Origin: Panulirus ornatus
Taxonomy: Eukaryota; Arthropoda; Malacostraca; Decapoda; Palinuridae
Length of the DNA stretch: 64,000 nucleotides
Assembly (NCBI RefSeq): GCF_036320965.1
Contig: NC_092225.1
Coordinates: 36,459,699 to 36,523,698, forward strand
Direction: 5' to 3'
Both the position numbers and the translations under genes were made by a program. Below the pieces are notes generated by a model. It saw nothing but the letters and a program-made list of their open reading frames with translations, was not told the DNA's origin and searched no databases. This document shows, one piece after another, positions 20,715-63,228 of the stretch; position 1 is the stretch's first letter, and every line of letters begins with the position of its first letter.

Positions 20715-21822
20715 TGTATGTAAGGATGTAAGGCATATGTACGTGTAGGAAGAGAGGAAAGTGATTGGTTCTCAGTGAATGTAGGTTTGCGGCAGGGGTG
20801 TGTGATGTCTCCATGGTTGTTTAATTTGTGTATGGATGGGGTTGTTAGGGAGGTGAATGCAAGAGTTTTGAAAAGAGGGGCAAGTATGAAGTCTGTTGGG
20901 GATGAGAGAGCTTGGGAAGTGAGTCAGTTGTTGTTCGCTGATGATACAGCGCTGGTGGCTGATTCATGTGAGAAACTGCAGAAGCTGGTGACTGAGTTTG
21001 GTAAAGTGTGTGAAATAAGAAAGTTAAGAGTAAATGTGAATAAGAGCAAGGTTATTAGGTACAGTAGGGTTGAGGGTCAATTCTATTGGGAGGTGAGTTT
21101 GAATGGAGAAAAACTGGAGGAAGTGAAGTGTTTTAGATATCTGGGAGTGGATTTGGCAGCGGATGGAACCATGGAAGCGGAAGTGGATCATAGGGTGGGG
21201 GAGGGGGCGAAAATTCTGGGAGCCTTGAAGAATGTGTGGAAGTCGAGAACATTATCTCGGAAAGCAAAAATGGGTATGTTTCAAGGAATAGTGGTTCCAA
21301 CAATGTTGTATGGTTGCGAGGCGTGGACTATGGATATAGTTGTGCGCAGGAGGATGGATGTGCTGGAAATGAGATGTTTGAGGACAATGTGTGGTGTGAG
21401 GTGGTTTGATCGAGTAAGTAACGTAAGGGTAAGAGAGATGTGTGGAAATAAAAAGAGCGTGGTTGAGAGAGCAGAAGAGGGTGTTTTGGAATGGTTTGGC
21501 CACATGGAGAGAATGAGTGAGGAAAGATTGACCAAGAGGATATATGTGTCGGAGGTGGAGGGAACGAGGAGAAGAGGGAGACTAAATTGGAGGTGGAAAG
21601 ATGGAGTGAAAAAGATTTTGTGTGATCGGGGCCTGAACATGTAGGAGGGTGAAAGGAGGGCAAAGAATAGAGTGAATTGGAGCGATGTGGTATACCGGGG
21701 TTGACGTGCTGTCAGTGGATTGAATCAAGGCATGTGTATGGAGGTAGGTTGGGCCATTTCTTTCGTCTGTTTCCTTGCGCTACCTCGCAAACGCGGGAGA
21801 CAGCGACAAAGCAAAAAAGAAA

Positions 21823-21830
<8 letters not shown>
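20715..21830 (+). mobile_element. LINE copy L9, 5'-truncated, short 3'UTR
   Basis: Begins after a few filler bases (GTATGTA) at the codons for [12 protein letters not shown] and runs to the tail. Its frame 20775-21644 contains FADD and the C-terminal domain, ending at a Gln-to-stop in NMQEGE (TAG at 21642-21644). The 3'UTR has the same short form as L8. L8 and L9 together form an inverted repeat with arms of about 1 kb. The A-run 21813-21830 leads into (TA)n. Confidence 0.92.

Positions 21831-21872
<42 letters not shown>
21831..21872. repeat. (TA)n microsatellite, 42 bp
   Basis: TA repeat between the A-run of L9 (+) and the T-run of L10 (-): a tail-to-tail joint. Confidence 0.97.
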
Positions 21873-26276
<4,404 letters not shown>

Positions 26277-26289
26277 TATATATATATAT

Positions 26290-26369
<80 letters not shown>
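26277..26369. repeat. (TA)n microsatellite, 93 bp
   Basis: TA repeat with one GATA interruption near 26291, ending at the truncated 5' end of L11. Confidence 0.97.
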
Positions 26370-33227
<6,858 letters not shown>

Positions 33228-33438
33228 TCAGTGGTGAAATTGATGAGAACTGCTATTGACGTTTGTGTGAATAAATTGTACGTTTCCTTTTCCATAGCCA
33301 GAGGTTGAACCATTATGTGACGTTCATTTTTTCATTCTTTTCAAGCTAAAAGTTTGTTTTCTAAATTGTTTCTTACATTTTTCATATGTATATATATGTA
33401 TGTGTGTGTGTGTGTGTGTATGTGCGTATGTGTGTGTA

Positions 33439-33471
<33 letters not shown>

Positions 33472-33477
33472 GTATAT
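33228..33477. other. Duplicated flank U2 with (TG)n
   Basis: 33228-33389 is the reverse complement of 25323-25485 and 50606-50770. It is followed by a TG/TA-rich tract (33389-33477) that mirrors the CA/TA tract at 50519-50605. Both lie immediately outside the 5' head of a full-length LINE, so flank and LINE were duplicated together. Confidence 0.85.
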
Positions 33478-37253
<3,776 letters not shown>

Positions 37254-37256
<3 letters not shown>

Positions 37257-37541
37257 AAAAAGATTTTGTGTGATCGGGGCCTGAACATGCAGGAGGGTGA
37301 AAGGAGGACAAGAAATAGAGTGAATTGGAGTCATGTGGTATACAGGGGTTGACGTGCTGTCAGTGGATTGAAGCAAGGCATGTGAAGCGTCTGGGGTAAA
37401 CCATGGAAAGCTGTGTAGGTATGTATATTTGCGTGTGTGGACGTGTGTATGTAAATGTGTATGGGGGGGGGGCCATTTCTTTCGTCTGTTTCCTTGCGCT
37501 ACCTCGCAAACGCGGGAGACAGCGACAAAGTATAAAAAAAA

Positions 37542-37558
<17 letters not shown>
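37254..37558 (+). mobile_element. LINE copy L15, last ~30 codons and 3'UTR
   Basis: Very short 5'-truncated copy starting GTGAAAAAGATTTTG (C-terminal KKILCDRG) and reaching the normal TGA at about 37350. It has an intermediate 3'UTR and a long A-run (37534-37558). Confidence 0.92.

Positions 37559-37606
<48 letters not shown>
37559..37606. repeat. (TA)n microsatellite, 48 bp
   Basis: TA repeat between the A-run of L15 and unique sequence. Confidence 0.97.
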
Positions 37607-42683
<5,077 letters not shown>

Positions 42684-42866
42684 TTTTTTTTTTTTTTTTC
42701 ATACTTTGTCGCAGTCTCCCGCGTTTGCGAGGTAGCGCAAGGAAACAGACGAAAGAAATGGCCCAACCCCCACCATACACATGTATATACATACGTCCAC
42801 ACACGCAAATATACATACCTACACAGCTTTCCATGGTTTACCCCAGACGCTTCACATGCCTTGATT
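42684..42866 (-). mobile_element. LINE copy L18, 3'UTR only
   Basis: T-run, hairpin and the intermediate 3'UTR up to CTTGATT. No ORF sequence. It joins L19 head-to-head at 42866/42867 with about 2 bases of shared sequence. Confidence 0.9.
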
Positions 42867-44163
42867 GTATGTAGCATTTATGGATCTGGAGAAGGCATAT
42901 GATAGAGTTGATAGAGATGCTCTGTGGAAGGTATTAAGAATATATGGGGTGGGAGGAAAATTGTTAGAAGCAGTGAAAAGTTTTTATCGAGGATGAAAGG
43001 CATGTGTACGTGTAGGAAGAGAGGAAAGTGATTGGTTCTCAGTGAATGTAGGTTTGCGGCAGGGGTGTGTGATGTCTCCATGGTTGTTTAATTTGTTTAT
43101 GGATGGGGTTGTTAGGGAGGTGAATGCAAGAGTTTTGGAAAGAGGGGCAAGTATGAAGTCTGTTGGGGATGAGAGAGCTTGGGAAGTGAGTCAGTTGTTG
43201 TTCGCTGATGATATAGCGCTGGTGGCTGATTCATGTGAGAAACTGCAGAAGCTGGTGACTGAGTTTGGAAAAGTGTGTGGAAGAAGAAAGTTAAGAGTAA
43301 ATGTTAATAAAAGCAGGGTTATTAGGTACAGTAGGGTTGAGGGTCAAGTCAATTGTGAGGTGAGTTTGAATGGAGAAAAACTGGAGGAAGTGAAGTGTTT
43401 TAGATATCTGGGAGTGGATCTGGCAGCGGATGGAACCATGGAAGCGGAAGTGGATCATAGGGTGGGGGAGGGGGCGAAAATTCTGGGAGCCTTGAAGAAT
43501 GTGTGGAAGTCGAGAACATTATCTCGGAAAGCAAAAATGGGTATGTTTGAAGGAATAGTGGCTCCAACAATGTTGTATGGTTGCGAGGCGTGGGCTATGG
43601 ATAGAGTTGTGCGCAGGAGGATGGATGTGCTGGAAATGAGATGTTTGAGGACAATGTGTGGTGTGAGGTGGTTTGATCGAGTGAGTAACGTAAGGGTAAG
43701 AGAGATGTGTGGAAATAAAAAGAGCGTGGTTGAGAGAGCAGAAGAGGGTGTTTTGAAGTGGTTTGGGCACATGGAGAGGATGAGTGAGGAAAGATTGACC
43801 AAGAGGATATATGTGTCGGAGGTGGAGGGAACAAGGAGAAGAGGGAGACCAAATTGGAGGTGGAAAGATGGAGTGAAAAAGATTTTGTGTGATCGGGGCC
43901 TGAACATGCAGGAGGGTGAAAGGAGGGCAAGGAATAGAGTGAATTGGAGCGATGTGGTATACCGGGGTTGACGTGCTGTCAGTGGATTGAAGCAGGGCAT
44001 GTGAAGCGTCTCGGGTAAATCATGGAAAGCTGTGTAGGTATGTATATTTGCGTATGTGGACGTATGTATATACATGTGTATGGGGGGGGGGGGTTGGGCC
44101 ATTTCTTTCGTCTGTTTCCTTGCGCTACCTCGCAAACGCGGGAGACAGCGACAAAGTATAATA

Positions 44164-44166
<3 letters not shown>
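42867..44166 (+). mobile_element. LINE copy L19, 5'-truncated
   Basis: Starts GTATGTAGCATTTATGG, the same RT position as L17, and carries the same Cys674-to-TGA change (42993-42995). The frame 43042-43971 covers motif B, FADD and the full C-terminal domain to the normal TGA. Its 3'UTR is intermediate, unlike L17, so the two share their 5' part but not their 3' part. Confidence 0.92.

Positions 44167-44251
<85 letters not shown>
44167..44251. repeat. (TA)n microsatellite, 85 bp
   Basis: TA repeat between the tail of L19 and the 5' head of N3. Confidence 0.97.
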
Positions 44252-44491
44252 GTTATCCCTGGGGATAGGGGAGAAAGAATACTTCCCACGTATTCCCTGC
44301 GTGTCGTAGAAGGCGACTAAAAGGGGAGGGAGCGGGTTGCTGGAAATCCTCCCCTTTCTTGTTTTATTTAATTTTCCAAAAGAAGGAACAAAGAAGGGGG
44401 TCAGGTGAGGATATTCCCTCTAAGGCCCAGTTCTCTGTTCTTAACGCTACCTCGCTAACGCGGGAAATGGCAAATAGTATGAAAAAAAAAA
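44252..44491 (+). mobile_element. Short LINE-derived element N3, full length
   Basis: About 240 nt. The 5' ~110 nt match the LINE 5' head (TATCCCTGGGGATAGGGG, GAATAC-TTCCCAC-GTATTC stem, GTCGTAGAAGGCGAC stem). AATTTTCCAAAAGAAGGAAC resembles the LINE around its start codon. The tail CTACCTCGCTAACGCGGGA matches the LINE 3' hairpin and is followed by AATGGCAAATAGTATG and an A-run. It has no ORF, so it must be copied by another element's proteins. Confidence 0.88.
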
Positions 44492-44502
44492 ATATATATA
44501 TA

Positions 44503-45986
44503 TATCCCTGGGGATGGGGGAGAAAGAATACTTCCCACGCATTCCTCGCTTGTCGTAGAAGGCGAATAAAGGGGACAGGAGCGGAGGGCCAGAAACCCTT
44601 CCCTCCTTCTATATTAACTTTCTAAAAGGGTAACAGAAGAAGGAGTCACGCGGGGAGTGCTCATCCTCCTCGTAGACTCAGATTGGGGTGTCTAAATGTG
44701 TGTGGATGTAACCAAGATGAGAAAAAAAGGAGAGATAGGTAGTATGTTTGAGGAAAGGAACCTGGATGTTTTGACTCTGAGTGAGACCAAGCTCAAGGGT
44801 AAATGGGATGAGTGGTTTGGGAATGTCTTGGGAGTAAAGTCAGGGGTTAGTGAGAGGACAAGAGCAATGAAGGAATAGCAACACTCCTGAAACAGGAGTT
44901 GTGGGAGTATGTTTAATTTGTTTATAGATGGGGTTGTTAGGGCGGTAAATGCAAGAGTTTTGGAAAGAGGGGCAAGTATGAAGTCTGTTGGGGATGAGAG
45001 AGCTTGGGAAATGAGTCAGTTGTTGTTCACTGATGATACAGCGCTGGTGGCTGATTCATGTGAAAAACTGCAGAAGCTGGTGACTGAGTTTGGTAAAGTG
45101 TGTGAAAGAAGAAAGTTAAGAGTAAATGTGAATAAGAGCAAGGTTATTAGGTACAGTAGGGTTGAGGGTCAAGTCAATTGGGAGGTAAGTTTGAATGGAG
45201 AAAAACTGGAGGAAGTAAAGTGTTTTAGATATATGGGAGTGGATCTGGCAGCGGATGGAGCCATGGAACCGGAAGTGGATCACAGGGTGGGGGAGGGGGC
45301 GAATATTCTGGGAGCCTTGAAGAATGTGTGGAAGTCGAGAACATTATCTCGGAAAGCAAAAATGGGTATATTTGAAGGAATAGTGGTTCCAACATTGTTG
45401 TATGATTGCGAGGCGTGGGCTATGGATAGAGTTGTGCGCAGGAGGATGGATGTGCTGGAAATGAGATGTTTGAGGACAATGTGTGGTGTGAGGTGGTTTG
45501 ATCGTAAGTAACGTAAGGGTGAGAGAGATGTGTGGAAATAAAAAGAGCGTGGTTGATAGAGCATAAGAGGGTGTTTTGAAATGGTTTGGGCACATGGAGA
45601 GAATGAGTGAGGAAAGATTGACCAAGAGGATATATGTGTCGGAGGTGGAGGGAACGAGGAGAAGTGGGAGACCAAATTGGAGGCGGAAAGATGGAGTGAA
45701 AAAGATCTTGAGTGATCGGGGCCTGAACATGCAGGAGGGTGAAAGGAGGGCAAGGAATAAAGAGAATTGGATCGATGTGGTATACCGGGGTTGACGTGCT
45801 CTCAGTGGATTGAAGCAGGGCATGTGAAGAGTCTGAGGTAAACCATGGAAAGCTGTGTAGGTATGTATATTTGCGTGTGTGAACGTATGTATATACATGT
45901 GTATGGGGGTGGGTTGGGCCATTTCTTTCGTCTGTTTCCTTGCGCTACCTCGCAAACGCGGGAGACAGCGACAAAGTAAAAAAAAA
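44503..45986 (+). mobile_element. LINE copy L20, internal deletion of ~1.8 kb
   Basis: Has the 5' head from 44503 and the start of the endonuclease (frame 44696-44878, frameshifted), then jumps near 44908 from the codons for ELWEY (residue ~95) to LFNLFIDG (residue ~704). FADD has become FTDD. The C-terminal region continues at 44909-45511 and 45576-45794, with a 4-base deletion near 45504. The 3'UTR is intermediate. Both element ends are retained. Confidence 0.9.
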
Positions 45987-50518
<4,532 letters not shown>

Positions 50519-50605
50519 ATATACATATATATATACATATACACATACACACACATACACATACATACGCACATATGCACACACACACATACATATATAT
50601 ACATA
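50519..50605. repeat. CA/TA-rich tract at LINE 5' side
   Basis: Mixed ACATATACACAC repeats directly outside the head of L22, mirroring the TG/TA tract before L14 (33389-33477). Confidence 0.9.
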
Positions 50606-51389
50606 TGAAAAATGTAAGAAACAATTTAGAAAACTGAAACTTCTAGCTTGAAATGAAATGAAAAAAATGAATGTCACATAATGGTTCAACCTCTGGCTAT
50701 GGAAAAAAGGAAATGTATAATCTATTTACACAAACGTCAATAGCAGTTCTCATCAATTTAACCACTGTATCAATAAGCTTCAATGTCTAAGCTACATTTT
50801 TCTCCAATTTCACTATTTTCTTGTCAAAACACCATGTATGAAAACTATCACTCCAGTAACACAACTATAAACATTTACTTCCCCTTTAAAAAAAGTTCTG
50901 GGGAAGTCTGTCTCGATACACTGCGGGAAACTCTACCACCTGGCGGGGTTTGTGTTGCAATGGTTCCCGATTCACAAACGTAGTAGCATCATTTCAAAAC
51001 TTGTTGCTTGTTCACTAGACTTCCTTGGAAAGAGATAAGGTCGCTGGTGTCATCATATATACGAGCAGTGTAGAAGGCATCCACTGGGTGAAGGTTTTCT
51101 CATGCAATGGTATCTTTGCTAAGTTGAAGCATAACTACAACATTTGTGTGAGCTTCCTTCTCGAGACTCGAGCTGTTTGATACCCCCATGTGTTGCTCCG
51201 CCTCGCGCACCGGTTTCTCCTCCTATGGCACTTGTGTGGGAGGAACAATAGTATCTCTGGCTGCCACATGAAACTTGATATATTTGGCATATTTCCTGAA
51301 CCACATAGAGGAATTGTTCATTGGCTGTGCTTGTAGTTGCTGAGTGGGTTTACTTCCTCGTGTTACAACTACGACACCAGAAGGATATA
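50606..51389. other. Duplicated flank U4 plus unique sequence
   Basis: 50606-51000 matches 25323-25960 except for a ~255 bp segment missing here. 51000-51389 is unique in the window. No domain was recognised; the frame 51119-51304 (minus) has no convincing features. Confidence 0.7.
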
Positions 51390-54300
51390 TATATATATAT
51401 GTATTTTTATTCTTATCTATTTATTTATTTTGCTTTGTCGCTGTCTCCCGCGTTAGCGACATACCGCAACGAAAGAGACGAAAGAATGGGCCAAGCCACG
51501 CACATACACATGTATATACATACACGTCTACATACGCATATATACATACATATACATCTAAACGTATACATATATATGCACACACAGACATACATACATA
51601 TACATGTACATAATTCATACTGTACCCTGCCAAACATAAAATACCCACCCCTCCCCCTCATGTGAGCGCAGTAGCGCTAGGAAGACAACAAAGTCCCCAT
51701 TGGTTCACACTCATTCTCTAAGTGTCATGTATTAATGTACCGAAACCACAGGCCTATTTCCACATCCAGGCCCGACAGAACTGTCAATAGTTTACCCCAG
51801 ACGCTTCACATGCACTGGTTCAATCCATTGACAGCCCGTCGACACCAGTATACCATATCGTTCCAATTCGCTCTATTACTTGCACGCCTTTTACCCTCGT
51901 GCATGTTCAGGCCTCGATCACTGAAAATCTTTTCCACTCCATCTTTCCACCTCCAATTTGGTCTCCCACTTCTCCTCGTTTCCTCCACCTCTGACACATA
52001 CATCCACTATGTCAATCTCTCCTCACTCATTCTCTCCATGTGATCAAAGATTTCAAAACACCCTCTTCTGCTCTCTCAACCACACTCTTTTTATTACCAC
52101 AAATCTCTCTTACCCTTACATTACTTATTCGTTACTCGATCAAACCACCTGACACCACACAATGTCCTCAAACATCTCATTTCCAACACATCCACACTCC
52201 TCCGCACAACTCCCTCCATAGCCCACTTCTCGCAACCATACAACATTGTTAGAATCACCATTCCTTCAACCATACCCATTTTTGCTTTCCGAGATAATGT
52301 TCTCGACTTCCACACATTCTTCAAGCTCCCAGAATTTTCGCCCCTTCCCCTACCCTATAATTCGCTTCCGCTTCCATGGATCCATCCGATGCCAAATCCA
52401 CTTCAAGATATCTAAAACTTTTCACTTCCTCCAGTTTTCTCCATTCAAACTTACCTCCCAATTTACTTGACCCTTAACCCTACTGTACCTAATATCCTTG
52501 CTCTTATTCACATTTACTCTCAACTTTCTTCTTTTACACACTTTACCAAAATCAGTTTCTCACATGAATCAATTTCTCACATGAATCAGCTACAAGCGCT
52601 GTATCATCAGCGAACAACAACTGACTCACTTCCCAAGCTCTCTCAACCACAACAGACTGCATACTTGCCCTTCTTTCCAAAACACTTGCATTCACCTCCC
52701 TAACAACCCCATCCATAAAGAAATTAAACAACCATGGAGACATCACACACCACTGCCCAAAACCTACATTCACTGAAAACCAATCACTTTCCTCTCTTCC
52801 TACACGTACACATGCCTTACATCTTCGATAAAATCTTTTCACTGCTTCTAACAATTTGCCTTCCATACCATATATTCTTAATACCTTCCACACAGCACCT
52901 CTATCTACTCAATCATATGCCTTCTCCAGATCCATAAATGCTATATAGAAATCCATTTCCTTTTTTAAGTCTTTCTCACATACATTTTTCAAAGGAAACA
53001 CCTGATCGACAAATCCTCTACCGCTTCTGAAACCACACTGCTCTTCCCCAATCTGATGCTCTGTACATGCCTTCATCCTCTCAATCAATACACTCCCATA
53101 TAATTTCGCAGGAATACTCAACAAACTTATATCTCTGTAATTTGAGCACTATTCTTTTTCCCCTTTGCCTTTGTACAATGGCACTATGCAAGCATTCCGC
53201 CAATCCTCAGGCACCTCACCATGAATCATACATATATTGAATAACCTTTCCAACCAGTCAACAATACAGTCACCCCCTTTTTTAATAGATTCCACTGCAA
53301 TGCCATCCAAACCCGCAGTCTTTCCGGCTTTCCTCTTCCGCAAAGCTTTTAATACATCTTCTCTGTTTACCAAATCATCCTCTCTAACCCTCTCATTTTG
53401 CACACCACCTCGAGCAAAACACTCTATATCTGTCACTCTATCATCAAACACATTCAACAAACCTTGAAAATACTCACTCCATCTCCTCTCACATCACCAC
53501 TACTTGTTATCACCTCCCCATTAGCCCCCTTCACTGATGTTTCCATTTGTTCCCTTGTCTTACGCTCATTATTTACTTCCTTCCAAAACATCTTTTTATT
53601 CTCCCTAAAATTTAATGACATTCTCTCACCCCAACTCTCATTTGCCCTCTTTTTCACCTCTTGCACCTTTCTCTTGACCTCCTGCCTCTTTCTTTTATAC
53701 ATCTCCCACTCATTTCCCTTATTTCCCTGCAAAAATCTTCCAAATGGCTCTTTCTTCTCTTTCACTAATAATCTTACTCACGACCCTTTTTAATCTGCCC
53801 ACCTCCCACGCTTCTCATGCCACAAGCATCTTTTGCGCAAGCTGTGACTGCTTTCCTAAATACATCCCATTCCTCCCCCACTCCTCTTACCTCCTTTGTT
53901 TCTCACCTTTTTCCATTCTGTACTCACTCTCTCCTGGTACCTCCTCACACAAGTCTCCTTCCCAAGCTCACTTACTCTCACCACTCTTTTCATCCCAACA
54001 TTCTCTCTTCTTTTCTGAAAACCTCCACATATCTTCACCTTCGCCTCCACAAGATAATGATCGGACATCCCTCAAGCTGCACCTCTCAGCACATTAACAT
54101 CCAAAAGCTCTCTTTCGCGCGCCTATCTATTAACACGTAATCCAATAACGCTCTCTGGCCATCTCTCCTACTTATATACGTATACTTATGTATATCTCAC
54201 TTTTTAAACAACGTATTCCCAATCACCAGTCCTTTTTCAGCACATAAATCTACAAGCTCTTCACCATTTTCATTTATAGCACTGAACACCACATGTACAC

Positions 54301-54930
54301 CAATTATATCCTCAACTGCCATATTACTCACCTTTGCATTTAAATCACCCATCACTATAGCCCGGTCTCGTGCATCAAAACCACTAACATAATCATTCAG
54401 CTGCTCCTAAAACACTTGCCTCTCATGATATTTCTTTTCATGCCCAGGTGCATATGCACCAATAATCTCCCACCTCTCTCCACCAACTTTCAGTTTTACC
54501 GATATCAATCTAGAGTTTACTTTCTTACATTCTATCACATACTCCCACCACTTCTGTTTCAGGAGTAGTGCTACTCCTTCCCTTGCTCTTGTCCTCTCAC
54601 AAACCGCTGACTTTACTCCCAAGACATTCCCAAACCACTCTTTCCCTTTACCCTTGGTCTTCGTTTCACTCAGAGCCAAAACATCCAGGTTCCTTTTTCC
54701 AAACATACAGCCTATCTCTCCTTTTTCTCATCTTGGTTACATCCACACACATTTAGATACCCCAATCTGAGTCTTCGAGGAGGATGAGCACTCCCCGCGT
54801 GACTCCTTCTGCTGTTTCACCTTTTAGAAAGTTAAAATACAAGGAGGGGATGCTCTCTAGCCCCCCGCTCCCGTCTCCTTCAGTCGGCTTCTACGACACG
54901 TGAGGAATGCGTGGGAAGTATTCTTTTTCC
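51390..54930 (-). mobile_element. LINE copy L23, full length but old
   Basis: Long 3'UTR (51412-51845), coding relics to about 54826, and 5' head to about 54930, where the outermost TATCCCTGGGG part is lost in a T-rich stretch. Open pieces: 52121-52324, 52552-52893, 52909-53124, 53149-53460, 53454-53765, 53856-54068 and 54407-54706. Many small deletions, substitutions and stops. The start codon has become GTG. A repeated TTTCTCACATGAATCA near 52556-52585 marks a small duplication. This is an older layer of the long-UTR type, like L3 and L7. Confidence 0.9.
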
Positions 54931-55723
54931 TCTTTTTTTGTTGTATAATAAATTTTTGCATCCTTCTCAAATGATTATATCTACTGAACACGGTTTATTT
55001 TCTCATATAACAAATTGCATTTCTCTATATGACTTTTGGAATTCTGTGTATGCACTACAATCTTTCTGACTATCTGGACACCCTTTCCATTGTGGTCAGT
55101 GTTTACCATCAACCCTAATGGAATAAAAGAATTTCTGACACACAAGCACACATGCAAGTGGTCAAGCTTAGAAAAAGCAGAAAACATAAAAAAATATGTT
55201 GCAAGAAGTATTTGTGCATACTACTAACTTTGAATTTCTACATATTATGTGATAATTATACAGTACTATAAATTACAGAAATCACAAAAATTAGAAATAT
55301 TATCCTTATAGGCTCCCACTTTGAGCATGGCACCTTCTAATCGAGATCAGTTTCCTTGGTTCAGAGCCTCAACATGACAAATTGAATTGCTCTGCACACA
55401 ACACTGTTGTTTAACAATTTGCAAAATCTGTCTTTGCAGCTAGAACTTAGTGTTATGACCCATACATGCAAAGCATTACTTCTGAACTATAATGCCCGAT
55501 TAACCTTACACCTTAATTCAGTTACACCAGACAAAACTGAGGCTGAACTGCATTTAAAGGAAAACAATGGAGTAACGGCAAATATATTTCATAATCCAAT
55601 CATTTGCTGCCTATTAGAGTTCATTACACAAAAAATTCTTGGTATATTTGAATGATTTCTAAAACTGACAAAATACAGGACTTCTGCAGTTGCAGGGGTT
55701 TTCCTTCATATCTTACAATCAAT

Positions 55724-55735
<12 letters not shown>
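54931..55735. other. Unique spacer U5, nothing recognised
   Basis: AT-rich unique DNA. Short open frames on both strands (for example 55407-55655) show no domain, signal peptide or splice support. Confidence 0.5.

Positions 55736-55760
<25 letters not shown>
55736..55760. repeat. (TA)n microsatellite, 25 bp
   Basis: Short TA repeat immediately before the head of N4. Confidence 0.9.
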
Positions 55761-59607
<3,847 letters not shown>

Positions 59608-61876
59608 ATGGAAGTAAGGGGAGTGGGGGAGGAATGGGATGCCTTTAGGGAATCAGTGATGGATTGCGCAAAAGATGCTTGTGGCATGAGAAGAGTGGGA
59701 GGTTGGTTGATTAGAAAGGGTAGTGAGTGGTGGGATGAAGAAGTAAGATTATTAGTGAAACAGAAGAGAAAGGCATTTGGACGATTTTTGCAGGGAAAAA
59801 ATGCAATTGAGTGGGAGATGTATAAAAGAAAGAGACAGGAGGTCAAGAGAAAGGTGCAAGAGGTGAAAAAGAGGGCAAATGAGAGTTGGGGTGAGAGAGT
59901 ATCATTAAATTTTAGGGAGAATAAAAAGATGTTCTGGAAGGAGGTAGATAAAGTGCGTAAGACAAGGGAGCAAATGGGAACTTCAGTGAAGGGCGCGGAT
60001 GGGGAGGTGATAACAAGTAGTGGTAATGTGAGGATATGGAGTGAGTATTTTGAAGGTTTGTTGAATGTGTTTGATGATAGAGTGGCAGGTATAGGGTGTT
60101 TTGGTCGAGGTGGTGTGCAAGGTGAGAGGGTTAGGGAAAATGATTTGGTAAACAGAGAAGAGGTAGTAAAAGCTTTGCGGGTGATGAAAGCCGGCAAGGC
60201 AGAAGGTTTGGATGGTATTGCAGTGAAATATATTAAAAAAGGGGGTGACTCTATTATTGACTGGTTGGTAAGGTTATTTAATGTATGTATGACTCATGGT
60301 GAGGTGCCTGAGAATTGGCGGAATGCATGCATGGGCCATTGTACAAAGGCAAAGGGGATAAGAGTGAGTGCTCAAATTACAGAGGTATAAGTTTGTTGAG
60401 TATTCCTGGTAAATTGTATGGGAGGGTATTGATTGAGAGGGTGACGGCATGTACAGAGCATCAAATTGGGGAAAAGCAGTGTGGTTTCAGAAGTGTTAGA
60501 GGATGTGTGGATCAGGTGTTTGCTTTGAAGAATGTATGTGAGAAATACTTAGAAAAGCAAATGGATTTGTATGTAGCATTTATGGATCTGGAGAAGGCAT
60601 ATGATAGAGTTGATAGAGATGCTCTGTGGAAGGTATTAAGAATATATGGTGTGGGAGGCAAGTTGTTAGAAGCAGTGAAAAGTTTTTATCGAGGATGTAA
60701 GGCATGTGTACGTGTAGGAAGAGAGGAATGTGATTGGTTCTCAGTGAATGTAGGTTTACGTCAGGGGTGTGTGATGTCTCCATGGTTGTTTAATTTGTTT
60801 ATGGATGGGGTTGTTAGGGAGGTGAATGCAAGAGTTTTGGAAAGAGGGGCAAGTATGAAGTCTGTTGTGGATGAGAGAGCTTTGGAAGTGAGTCAGTTGT
60901 TGTTCAATGATGATACAGCGCTGGTGGCTGATTCATGTGAGAAACTGCAGAAGCTGGTGACTGAGTTTGGTAAAGTATGTGAAAGAAGAAAGTTAAGAGT
61001 AGATGTGAATAAGAGCAAGGTTATTAGGTACAGTAGGGTTGAGGGTTGAGGGTCAAGTCAATTGGGAGGTAAGTTTGAATGGAGAAAAACTGGAGGAAGT
61101 GAAGTGTTTTAGATATCTGGGAGTGGATCTGGCAGCGGATGGAACCATGGAAGCGGATGTGGATCATAGGGTGGGGGAGGGGGCGAGAATTCTGGGAGCC
61201 TTGAAGAATGTATGGAAGTCGAGAACATTATCTCGGAAAGCAAAAATGGGTATGTTTGAAGTAATAGTGGTTCCAACAATGTTGTATGGTTGCGAGGCGT
61301 GGGCTATGGATGAAGTTGTGCGCAGGAGGATGGATGTGCTGGAAATGAGATGTTTTAGGACAATGTGTGGTGTGAGGTGGTTTGATCGAGTAAGTAACGT
61401 AAGGGTAAGAGAGATGTGTGGAAATAAAAAGAGCGTGGTGGAGAGAGCAGAAGAGTGTGTTTTGAAATGGTTTGGGCACATGGACAGAATGAGTGAGGAA
61501 ATAATGACCAAGAGGATATATGTGTCGGAGGTGGAGGGAACGAGGAGAAGTGGGAGACCAAATTGTAGGTGGAAAGATGGAGTGAAAAAGATTTTTTGTG
61601 ATCGGGGCCTGAACATGCAGGAGGGTGAAAGGAGGGCAAGGAATTGAGTAAATTGGATCGATGTGGTATACCGGGGTTGACGTGCTGTCAGTGGATTGAT
61701 TCAGGGAATATGAAGAATCTGGGGTAAACAATGGAAAGCTGTGTAGGTATGTATATTTGCGTGTGTGGACGTATGTATATACATGTGTATGGGGGTGGGT
61801 TGGGCCATTTCTTTCGTCTGTTTCCTTGCGCTACCTCGTAAACGCGGGAGACAGCGACAAAGCAAAAAAAAAAAAA
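59608..61876 (+). mobile_element. LINE copy L26, 5'-truncated
   Basis: Starts ATGGAAGTAAGGGG (residue ~310, linker). Frames are 59608-60390, 60315-61049 and 61039-61647. A 2-base deletion near 60333 and a 7-base duplication (GAGGGTT) near 61035 shift frame, and a stop appears at 61645-61647 close to the normal end. FADD has become FNDD, keeping both Asp. The 3'UTR is intermediate with an A-run (61863-61876). Confidence 0.92.
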
Positions 61877-61897
61877 TACATATATGTATCATATACT

Positions 61898-62258
<361 letters not shown>

Positions 62259-62335
<77 letters not shown>
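62259..62335. repeat. (TA)n microsatellite, 77 bp
   Basis: TA repeat at the 5' side of N5. Confidence 0.97.
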
Positions 62336-63228
<893 letters not shown>

